DNA of 64,000 nt. Source: Microplitis mediator. Its lineage: Eukaryota > Arthropoda > Insecta > Hymenoptera > Braconidae. The first letter of the stretch is position 1; each line of letters starts with the position of its first letter. A program made the translations under genes and the position numbers. This document shows positions 20,232-32,200 of this stretch, piece by piece. The stretch spans positions 20,028,781 through 20,092,780 of the forward strand of contig NC_079977.1 of the NCBI RefSeq assembly GCF_029852145.1. The letters run 5' to 3'. A model generated the notes under the pieces. The model saw only the letters and a program-made list of their open reading frames with translations. It was not told where the DNA came from and did no database searches.

Positions 20232-23200
20232 CTGAAAACAAATTAATTTCATTAATCAATTAAATTTTATAAAAATTACAGTGCCCGTGTGAAAAAAAAT
20301 TGGAAAAAGTTATGATATTGAAGTCAGCCGACGTCTAATAATTTTTGGATTTTTTTTAAAATGATAAATTATAAAAAAAAAAAAATTTCAAAAAATTGCA
20401 CCTGTAGTTTTTAAAATTTTCTACAAGTGCATATTTTTATTTTTATTTTTTTTTTTGTAATTTATTTGTTAAAACAAAAATCCAAAAATTGATAATTGTC
20501 TGCTAACTTCAAGATCATCAAAAGTTCGACATGTCGAACTTCGAAATTTGAGACTTTTAACTTATGTCGAATTTTTTCTGACTTGTAATATTTCAATATA
20601 AATAGAAATACAAAATGATAAGATAGAATTGCAAACAACATAAAAATTTCACAAGAAAGTTTCCAAAAAATTTTATTATTTCTTGCTGAACTTCTCAAAT
20701 ATAAAAAATCACTTTCAAAAATAGCTAAAATTTATGATAATCAAGTTAACCGACGTCTAATAATTTTTTGATTTTTTTAACCCGTCAGCACTCCCGTGAT
20801 TTTGAATGTCTGCGACATCCTATAAATTGAATAGTGTCCTGTGAGCAAAATGCTTATAACGGGAGTGCTGACGGATTAAAAACAATAAAAATAAAGTAAA
20901 AGACCTAGTACTCGATCATGGAACTAGTACTCGATCACTACGGATTTGTATATCTATTAGGGTGTCCCAAAAAAAAAACAAATACTTTTTTTTTTAACGT
21001 CTTATGGGCTCAAAAGTTACTTTATATTATCGAAAGAATCGCCACCGAACTTTAGTTAGATGTCTTTAAAATTGAGCTATCACGAAGGGGGGTCCCCTTT
21101 CCCATTTGAAAAACACGCGAAAATTTTTCATCTTAGTTTTTCGTTATTAAGATTATGAAAAAAATTTTTTTCAAAATTTCACCTAGTACCATTTCGTTGG
21201 AAATTAAATTCTCTACAAAAAAGTGCTGATGCATTATGTACGTCAAACGAACTGGGAAAAATTTTCGAGGCTTCAAAGATTAACAAAAATTTAGTTTCCT
21301 CACCCTGATTAAAAAAGTGAATTGAAAAGTATTGAAAAAGATGAGAAATGAATCCTTTCGAATACTTTTTATACCCCAAGGTATTCATTTTGACATAAAA
21401 TGAATACTTTTCAATCCCAAAATAATAAAAGAATTTCTGAACTTCCGAGGAATTGAAAAAGATTGAAATGAATTGATATTTTGAATCTTTCTGAATCCTT
21501 CTCAATACCTAAATAGTCCGATATTTCGATCAAGTGTGGGATTGAAAAAGATTGAAATGAATTGAAATTTTTGAATCTTTCTGAATCCTTCTCAATACCT
21601 AAATAATTTCACATTTCGGGTCATGAGTGGGATTGAAAAAGATTGAAATGAATTGAAATTTTTGAATCTTTCTGAATTCTTCTCAATACCTAAATAATTT
21701 CACATTTCGGGTCATGAGTGGGATTGAAAAAGATTGAAATGAATTGAAATTTTTGAATCTTTCTGAATTCTTCTCAATACCTAAATAATTTCACATTTCG
21801 GGTCATGAGTGGGATTGAAAAAGATTGAAATGAATTGAAATTTTTGAATCTTTCTGAATCCTTCTCAATACCTAAATAATTTCACATTTCGGGTCATGAG
21901 TGGGATTGAAAAAGATTGAAATGAATTGAAATTTTTGAATCTTTCTGAATTCTTCTCAATACCTAAATAATTTCACATTTCGGGTCATGAGTGGGATTGA
22001 AAAAGATTGAAATGAATTGAAATTTTTGAATCTTTCTGAATTCTTCTCAATACCTAAATAATTTCACATTTCGGGTCATGAGTGGGATTGAAAAAGATTG
22101 AAATGAATTGAAATTTTTGAATCTTTCTGAATTCTTCTCAATACCTAAATAATTTCACATTTCGGGTCATGAGTGGGATTGAAAAAGATTGAAATGAATT
22201 GAAATTTTTGAATCTTTCTGAATTCTTCTCAATACCTAAATAATTTCACATTTCGGGTCATGAGTGGGATTGAAAAAGATTGAAATGAATTGAAATTTTT
22301 TAATCTTTCTGAATCCTTCTCAATACCTAAATAGTCCGATATTTCGATCAAGTGTGGGATTGAAAAAGATTGAAATGAATTGAAATTTTTGAATCTTTCT
22401 GAATTCTTCTCAATACCTAAATAATTTCACATTTCGGGTCATGTGTGGAATTGAAAAAGATTGAAATGAATTGAAATTTTTGAATCTTTCCGAATCCTTC
22501 TCAATACCTAAATTGAAATGATGAAAGATTGAATTCTTTTCAATACTTTCGAATTCCACTTTGGAATCGGAAAGTATTCAAACGATCGAAATTTCAATTC
22601 CATTCAATACTTTCCAAAACCGCCGAGGGATTGAAAAGAATTGAGATAATTTTCAATACTTTTCAATTCACTTTTTTAATCAGGGCAGTGTTAAATTTAT
22701 TTTCATCATTTTTCATTATTATTTTACCAAAAAATTTTATTTTTCAAATTTTCTTATCTGATTTCTAATATATGTCAAATGAATAAGAAAAAAGTTACAG
22801 GACTTTAAGTGTTAACAAAACGTGGAGTTTAAAAAATTTTAATTTTTTCAACTCAAATGTCAACAAAAAGTGAAATTCATTTTTCGATGACATTTAATAA
22901 CCTGTAACTTTTTTCTCATTCATTTGACGTAGGGTAGAGGTACCATTTTTGGCCACTTTAGAGCCAGTTTTGGACACAAAAAATTCAAATAAAATAATCT
23001 GTAAAAGACCCAATAACATAATCAATTTTTTAAATGTCTAAAGATACTTCTATCCAACCATTAAAATGAAAATTTTATTTACCACTTTTTCATTAATTCA
23101 AATAAAGGATTAAATGTCCAAAAATGAAGCAATGGCCACTAATGGTACCTTTACCCTATATAAGAAATCAGATAAGAAAATTAAAAAAAAAAATTTTTGG

Positions 23201-26200
23201 TAAAATAAAAATGAAAAATAATAAAAAAAAATTTTAACACTGAGGAAACTAAATTTTTGTTGATCTTTGAAGCCCCGTAACTTTTTCCCAGTTCGCTTGA
23301 CGTACATAATGCATCAGTACATTTTTGTAGAGAATTTAATTTCCAACGAAATTATACTAGGTGGAATTTTGAAAAAAATTTTTTTCATAATCTTAATAAC
23401 GAAAAACTAAAATGAAAAATTTTCGTGTGTATTTTAAATGGGAAAGGGGACCCCCCTTTGATGATTTTTTTGATAATATAAAGTAACTTTTGAGCCCATG
23501 AGAGGTTAAAAAAAAAAGTATTTGTTTTTTTTGGGACACCCTAATATCTATATTTAGTAAAATTCAGTAAATATAGATATACAAATACATGAGTAATCGA
23601 GTACTAGTTCCCTGATCGGGTACTGGGTCTCTTACCTTATTTACAAAAATTGCATCAACTTTTTTTAAATTTTCTACATGTTCAAAAAAATTGAAAATTT
23701 TGAACTTTTATACTGATAAGTCATGAAAAAATCTCTTGAAAATTGAAAATTCTAATCATTTTTGAAAGTGACTTTTTTGTTTGAGAAATTTAGTAAGAAA
23801 TGAAAAAATTTTCTGAAAATTTCCTTGTGAAATTTTCATTTTGACTTACAATTCCATCCTATAATTTTGTCATTTTTATATTTCTATTAATATCGAGGTA
23901 TCATAAAAGTTAAAAATTGTCTCAAATTTCGAAGTTCGACATGTTGAACTTTTTTCGAATATTATTTTTTTACACGGGTGAGAGAGTGAGAGTGGAGTCT
24001 AATTAATAAATTACTTGTTTAAGTTCTTCTTCAGCTTGAGGTAGAGAACTTGGAATAGGCGCAGCAACAGGAGCAACTGGCGGTGCCGTATAAACATTTA
24101 CAGGAGCGTATCCAGGCATTCCAAACATTAAATTAGACGTTGCTGATGGTACCATGACAACTGGTGGTCCACTTAAATAAGGCCCAGCTTTATTCTGATA
24201 TAAAAAATTTAAAAAATTGTTCAATTTATTTCTGTAATTTGTGAACAGCGAAAGCTAATTTTATATTTTTTGTTCAGCAGGTTTGTGTACAAAAAAATTG
24301 TATGGATATTTGACTTCGTGGTGAAACGCTGCGTAAAATGAGTACCCACATCAATATATTTTAGTAATGATAATTATTAATTTTTGTAATTAATTAGTTA
24401 ATTATCTATTTATTGTTTTGTCGGAACATATTGTTGCGGGTACTCTTTTCACTGAGAATTTTATAGACTACATGAAAATTTGAGTAAGTTTTAAAAAAAG
24501 TGTTTTATAAAAAAAAAAAATTGCTATTTGATAATAATAATAATATTTTTTTTTCAAATTTGAATAAAGTGAGAAATGGTTTGTGCAGTTCTGTTAATTG
24601 AAAGATTTCGTGGAGTTTGAGTACCCACATCAATATATTTAGATAAAAAAATTAATAATTAATTATTTCAAAAAATTAATTACTATATAAATTACTCAAG
24701 TACTATTTTTTCAGAGTATATCGTTGTGGGTACTCATTTTACGCGGCATTTTATTCGCTATACAATTAGCAGAATCATTAATTCCTGAAAATTTTTTTCA
24801 ACTAAAAAAAATATTTATTGATAAATACTTATATTAATATTTTGACTCAAGTTTAGAAAAATTTAAAATAAATAGTACAGATAAACTCATAGTAGAATTC
24901 CATGAAATTTGAGTACCCACATCAATATATTTTGATCAAAAAAATAATAACTAATTATTTCAAAAAATTAATTGCTATATAAATTACTCAAGTACTATTT
25001 TTTCAGAGTATATCGTTGTGGGTACTCATTTTACGCGGCATTTTATTCGCTATACAATTAGCAGAATCATTAATTCCTGAAAATTTTTTTCAACTAAAAA
25101 AAATATTTATTGATAAATACTTATATTAATATTTTGACTCAAGTTTAGAAAAATTTAAAATAAATAGTACAGATAAACTCATAGTAGAATTCCATGAAAT
25201 TTGAGTACCCACATCAATATATTTTGATCAAAAAAATAATAACTAATTATTTCAAAAAATTAATTGCTATATAAATTACTCAAGTACTATTTTTTCAGAG
25301 TATATTGTTGTGGGTACTCATTTTACGCGGCATTTCATTTGCTATACAATTAGCAGAATCATTAATTCCTGAAAATTTTTTTCAACTAAAAAAAATATTT
25401 ATTGATAAATACTTATATTAATATTTTGACTCAAGTTTAGAAAAATTTAAAATAAATAGTACAGATAAACTCATAGTAGAATTCCATGAAATTTGAGTAC
25501 CCACATCAATATATTTTGATCAAAAAAATAATAACTAATTATTTCAAAAAATTAATTGCTATATAAATTACTCAAGTACTATTTTTTCAGAGTATATCGT
25601 TGTGGGTACTCATTTTACGCGGCATTTTATTCGCTATACAATTAGCAGAATCATTAATTCCTGAAAATTTTTTTCAACTAAAAAAAATATTTATTGATAA
25701 ATACTTATATTAATATTTTGACTCAAGTTTAGAAAAATTTAAAATAAATAGTACAGATAAACTCATAGTAGAATTCCATGAAATTTGAGTACCCACATCA
25801 ATATATTTTGATCAAAAAAATAATAACTAATTATTTCAAAAAATTAATTGCTATATAAATTACTCAAGTACTATTTTTTCAGAGTATATTGTTGTGGGTA
25901 CTCATTTTACGCGGCATTTCATTTGCTATACAATTAGCAGAATCATTAATTCCTGAAAATTTTTTTCAACTAAAAAAAATATTTATTGATAAATACTTAT
26001 ATTAATATTTTGACTCAAGTTTAGAAAAATTTAAAATAAATAGTACAGATAAACTCATAGTAGAATTCCATGAAATTTGAGTACCCACATCAATATATTT
26101 TGATCAAAAAAATAATAACTAATTATTTCAAAAAATTAATTGCTATATAAATTACTCAAGTACTATTTTTTCAGAATATATCGTTGTGGGTACTCATTTT

Positions 26201-29200
26201 ACGCAGAATTTCATCCTCTATATAAATATCCTACTACTTTTACTTAAAAAAATTCCTACTTCATGAAATTATAAAATTACGCATAATAAATTATAATTAC
26301 CGAGTAACTAAAGACTAGATTAATCATTCCTTCTTGATTGTCGCCTTGTTTACCGCTCAACATATACCAATCCTCATGTGTTTCACCGCGTTGCACTACA
26401 GATGCGGGTATTTCAATGTGCCCCCAAGCAATTAACTCATCCATTGTAAATGAGCACTCGTCATATACTTCAACATATATTTGATTAACTCCTGGTGGTA
26501 TCCAACTATAAATCAAGTAAGTAAATAAATAAATATAGATTTACTAAAGTAATTACTAGGGTACGTAAACGTGTGCTTTTGTAGGGCAACTTTTTTTTTC
26601 AACGCACTAACAGCTTCTATACTTGCAGGAAGATAAAATAAGATGCCTATTAAAATTAGAGCTTTTAATATTAATATTAACAGGTGTCTCATCGCGATTG
26701 TCTATTTCCTATTTAAATAACATGGGAAAAAATAAATTTTAAGTTTGGAATTTTATACCTCGGCAATGGCTCATTGTACAAATAAGTTCAGGATGGATTC
26801 TTGTAGGGAATTAAACGCTTTACAGAAAAAGTCTCTTATCATTTTTCGATAAATTGATCTGTTTAAAAGTTATTGGAGCTTGAAGTCAAATTTATAGTAA
26901 ATTTCGGGATTTTTTTTACGATTTCGGCGGAACTATCAGACTTATCACGAAATGTCATCAGAACTTTTTTGTAGGTAATTTTATTCTCTACAAATCATCT
27001 CTCATGAAGTTTTTCCAATTTTCGCATAATTTCCTAGTTATTTCCATTTTAACGCCGAGCTCTTAAAAAAAATAGTGTTGTGATCGATTGTAAGAGCTGG
27101 ACATTAAAATGCAAATAACTAGGAAATAATGTGAAAATTGAAAAAACTTTATGAGAGACAATTTGTAGAGAATAAAATTACCTACAAAAAAGTTCTGATG
27201 ACATTTTGTGATAAGTCTGATAGTTTCGCCGAAATCGTAAAAAAAATCCCGAAATTTACTATAAATTTGACTTCAAGCTCCAATAACTTTTAAACAGATC
27301 GATTTATCGAAAAATGATAAGAGACTTTTTTTGTAAAGCGTTTAATTCCCTACAAGAATCCATCCTGAACTTATCTGTACAATGAGCCATTGCCGAGGTA
27401 TAAAATTCCAAACTTAAAATTTATTTTTTCCCATGTTATTTAAATGGGAAATAGAAAATCGCGATGAGACACCTGTTAATATTAATATTAAAGGCTCTAA
27501 TTTTAATAGGCATCTTATTTTATCTTCCTGCAAGTATAGAAGCTGTTAGTGCGTTGAAAAAAAAAAGTTGCCCTAAAAAAGCACACCCTAGTAATTAACT
27601 TAAGAAAAGAATTTTATAAATAATTACCATTGAATAACTTTATTCCAGTGTGGATTTTTTCCTCCATTAGATGCAGTTTGTGTTTCATAAATAGAATGAC
27701 CGACTCTTAAACGTACATACGGATCCATTCTGGTCATACCATAATTTTTAACTAGTTTTGCCTGTCAATTAATTTTTTTAAATTATTTTATTAATTAAAT
27801 CCATTAATAAAAAAAAAATTAATTTTTCATAACTTTAATTTAGATTATCTCGATAAGTATTATAAACAAATATATGATGTATGTAGTAGGGTGGGCCGAA
27901 AATCCGCTTTTTTTAAATTTTCATTATTATAATACCAAAAGTATTTTTCCTCGTACAAAAAAAAAATTTTTCGGAAATCAAAAAAAATTTTAGGTCGATT
28001 TCTTAGGCTCGCCAAATCCCGCTAAAGTTAGAAGTTGTTTAAAATTTTTTTTCTAACACATTTTGATCGGAAATTTAATTCTCTACAAAAAAGGTCCTGT
28101 AATAAAATTACGTAAAGTTGATAGTTACTCAGATAATTGAAATTTTGCTCTAAAAAATGAAATTTTTCAAGATATTATTACTTTTTCTGGGTAAAAAATT
28201 TATTTTATCATAAAAATTTCGTAGGAAATTCAATTTTCTACAAAAAAGACCTAATAAAAATTTATTCAAAGTTGATAGTTACAAAGATAATAGCGATTCT
28301 TACACTGAGAAAAAATTTCTCTTTGGACAATTAAATTCGTTTTGTTGAATTCTATTGAGCTAAAAATTATTTGGGACAACTAAATTTTATTACGTCAATA
28401 TAATCTATTTTATCATTTTTAACAAATGATTTCATAGACTCTATTTGGTTGACATTAATATTTCTCTCTCTAAGATAATAAAATCATATGGTAGAGTTAA
28501 GAAAATATTTATTTAAAGGACAACTAAACTATTTTGTAGTGCCAACAAATCCAAATATTAGAGCAAAATATTATAATATTAACTCTAATAAATATTAATT
28601 AGACACAAAAAAATATATTCATTTAGAATAAATATATATATATATTTGTTCGAGTTTAATAAATATATATTTAAACCTAATGATTATTGATTTAAAAGTT
28701 ATGGTGTTAGGCAGCAGCAGCTGGAGTAGTTCGGTGCTCGCCACTAGATCGCGCCCACTATTTGTGGTATCCCTGGTAAGATACTTATTTCAGAGTTTTT
28801 ATATTCCGAGCTTGAAGCATTCATGGGATGAGATATCTGCTGAAAACTTATGATAGTAATGTAGGCGTATCCTGTATTACACTATGACATTAATGTTTCA
28901 TATTAATATTTTTCCTGAACAATTTTTGTCATAGTTCGAAAAAAAGTACGTGTGAAGGAAATAAATTATTTTTTCTAAATATGCATTTATTTAACTGTTG
29001 AATAAATATTCTGTCATTTGAAAATAATATTTAATTATTATTAATAACTCATTCTCTATAATGATCACTCATATATTTTCATTATGACTACTTTATAAAC
29101 ACTACAGGTAATCAATTTGATTTTATGCTTGCTACTAAACGCGTAATCATCTTTACTAAATATTTCATAGTTTCTAATCACTCGTTTTGTTGGTGGATTA

Positions 29201-32200
29201 TAAAAAATTTAGTTAAAACATCCAAATATATGATTAGCAATGGGTAATCAAATCATTTTCTTGTCATAACTAAAATTTAGTTGTCAGGAGAAAATTTTTT
29301 TCTCAGTGTAGTGAAAACCATCAAATAACGAGAAATGTAACTATCTAAGCATAAAACTGCCAGTTTCTGAATAACTATAAATTTCAAGTTTTTACTAGAA
29401 GACCAATTTTGTAAGAAATTTTATTTTCCATGAAATTTATATGATAAAATTCATATTTTACCCTGAAAAGTGATAATATCTTGAAAAATTATATTTTTTA
29501 CAGCAAAATTTAAATTATCTGAGTAACTATCAACTTTACGTAATTTTATGATATCACCTTTTATCTAGAGAATTAAGTTTTCGATCAAAATAAGTTGGAA
29601 AAAAATTTTTAAACAACTTCCAACTTTAACGGGATTTGGCGAGCCTAAGATATGGACGTAAAATTTTTTATGTTTTCCGAAAAATTTTTTTTTTGTACAA
29701 AGAAAAATATTTTTGGTATTAATAATGAAAATTCAAAAAAAGCGTATTTTCGGCCCACCCTAGTATGTAGTCTTCAGAAAGGTATTAAATTATCTATAAT
29801 TTTTAATTGATTCAAAAATTTTATAAAATTGATCGTCTAAAAGTTACAAGCACTCGAGTATAAAATTAATTTTTTTTTGCAAGTCTATGATATTTTCTAG
29901 GATTTAAAAAAAATATTGGATGTAGATTTTAGAATATCGATTACTAAATTTGTAAATTAGATTAAAAATGTGTTGAATTAAATCATTTCCTCTTTAATAA
30001 TTAAACTTGATTATTTTTCTGAAATTAAAATTTCTGGAATTTAAAAAAAAACTGAATTTTTGAAAAATTACACTTAAAATGTTTTTAATGTTTTTAAACT
30101 TTCTTATTACTGCAGCATTTATTGAATCGAATCGTCTACTTTCATAGCTGAAGTTAGAGGAAAAAGTTACCGAAAAAATGCTAAAATTCTGTGGAAATAC
30201 AGTGGGATTATTTTTTTAACAGTGCGATTGTTATAGGATATTATTTTATTAATCATTTTTGAAACTCAAATTCTCTGACTTTTCCAGGTATTCCTGGGAA
30301 TCAAATAATTTAAAAATTCCATGACTACATGTAGTACCCATAGAGAAATTTCTGGTAACCATTCCTAATACGTTTATGAAATATCATCCTATATCGTTAT
30401 GGTAATGATTACTTGGAATCATGGGATATAGGCCCATACTTTCTGGGAAAAGTTCCCATAAGTATGAGAACAATTCCCATCATTATGGTAACAGTTTCCA
30501 TATCGCATGTGAAAGAATTATGGTAATGATTACCATAATATTATGGTAATCGTTCCCATTATATTGTGGTAATGGTTACCATATTATATGGTAACGATTA
30601 CTATAATATTATAGGAATGATAACTATAATATACATGGGTGCCGTTCCTATAATCAACATTTAAAAAATACCGGTTACCATGCATTGTGGGAACCATTCC
30701 CATAATAAATTGTAATTGTTACCGTAAATTTCTCTCTGTGTAATATCAAATCAATGGAAATATTTATTTGATTCAAAATAAAATGGTACAAGTCAGTTCA
30801 ATAAATGATCAATAACTGTCGTTAAATGAAACTTCATTTTATTAAATAATGTCAATGATCATATGTTTTTTTTTATTTTTTAAATAAATAATTTTTTTTT
30901 TTTTATTTTAAATTAACGTTTTTCTAAAACTCACTCTATAATAAAATATCAAAAAACCTTCATTTTCATTAAAATAAATTTCATAAATAAGAACGTTTTA
31001 TGAAATATTAATAAAATATGAATCAAGTACGCGAATAGTTAATACAGTAAAACTTATTAATTAAATACTTATGTATACTTGTAATGTTTTTGAACAGTTT
31101 TGGCAGAAAAAAAAATTAAACGGATTTTTTCAGTCGAAAAAAATAAAGTAAAAATTTTTCCAGATTTGTGACGACCTTCCCTGACTTTTTCCTAATTTTT
31201 CCAGTATATTTATAATTACCCGACATTTTCAGGTCTTCCTGAAATGTGGCTACAATGTACTTATATTTAATATTTTCCCCCGTATTTAAACTAATGCTGC
31301 TATCATTATTATTATCTATACTATTATTATTGTTATCTATATTATTAAGAGAAAAAGGAAAATTTTGTTCCCGGCATATCTATATGATAGAATTAGTTAA
31401 TGTTATTAAATTTGGTATCGTTAGAAAGATCTTGACTTGAATCTGTGCCTTTTCATAGTTTAAACTCTTTTTAATTACCAGGTATTGAGATAACCCGTGT
31501 AAGAAAAATTTTTGTTCCTAATGAATTTAGATCCGAATTTCGTCACGAAACATTGATCGTGACACAAATATGACTTTCATCATGAATTTACTCCAACTTT
31601 TCGTCTAGTAAATCAGTACCAATTATAAAATTAATTTATTACGTCTTTGACTTGGACTTGGGATGACTTCGATAGAAACTTGACTGAATTTTTACTGAAT
31701 TAAACCTTTTGTCAAATTTATCGACTCAAAAATTACCAATAAATTTCTTCTATCAAGTACTCGATTTACGTAAATCAGTTTTGATTGTAAAATTAATTTA
31801 GTGAATGAACTTCGGATCAATTGGATAAAAATTTGACTGAGTCATAATTGTGTCGTGATTAAAATTGTTGATACAAATTCATGATGAAAGTCATATTTAT
31901 GTCACGATCTGAGTTTCGTGATGAAATTTAGATCTAAATTCATTATGAATAAAAAATTTTTTACACGGGAATAGATTTATCTATATCATTCGAATTACAT
32001 TTAAATTACGCGAGAAAAAAGACGATCGTATTTATTTTCTTTAAATAAATTAATACTTTAATTATTCTGTCACTAAATATGACTGAATGTCACTGAATAT
32101 ATAGCTATATTATTTATATCGCGTTACTTATTCCAAAATGACAGATTTTTCTACTCCCTTACAGTTTTAGAAAGCTTCTCAAAGCCAAAAAAGTGTGCAT

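Larger units (their letters stand above)
20958..23543. mobile_element. hAT-like fold-back, TSD ATATCTAT, third level of nest
   Basis: Terminal inverted repeats start TAGGGTGTCCCAAAAAAA. Perfect 8-bp flanks ATATCTAT (20950-20957 and 23544-23551) fit nTnnnnAn. Arms of several hundred bp pair (for example ccagttcgtttgacgtaca near 21240 and 23290). Two further elements interrupt the arms, at 21303-22685 and 22932-23156. Confidence 0.9.
20893..23638. mobile_element. ggtaagagaccc-ended element, second level of nest
   Basis: Termini AAAGTAAAAGACCTAGTA and the complement of AAGGTAAGAGACCCAGTA, flanked by AT on both sides. The word TAGTACTCGATC recurs in both arms. Related by its ends to the copies at 16882-18109 and 55781-57240. 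Confidence 0.7.
20284..23978. mobile_element. CCCGTGT...ACACGGG element, TSD TG, outermost of a four-deep nest
   Basis: Ends CCCGTGTGAAAAAAA and TTTTTTTACACGGG, with TG on both sides. Arms share an AAGTTCGACATGTCGAACTT-type self-complementary word (20525-20540 and 23935-23950). It fills TOLLIP intron 5: without it and one TG the intron would be 86 bp. Confidence 0.8.
27887..29762. mobile_element. hAT-like fold-back, TSD GTATGTAG
   Basis: Termini TAGGGTGGGCCGAAAAT and its complement. Perfect flanks GTATGTAG (27879-27886 and 29763-29770), fitting nTnnnnAn. Arms include the pairing aattccgctaaagttagaag-type segments near 28020 and 29620. The TA-flanked element at 28303-29308 is nested in it. 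TOLLIP intron 2. Confidence 0.92.

Noticed and set aside
21303..22685. Possible CRISPR-like array (regular repeats)
   Set aside because: Units are 91 bp with no unique spacers, in a eukaryotic intron; it is a tandem repeat.
8552..22768. Frames beginning MNSFQYFRIPLWN at 8552 and 22529
   Set aside because: Both sit on the right terminus of the CCCTGATT element; an open frame there is a by-product of its inverted repeat.
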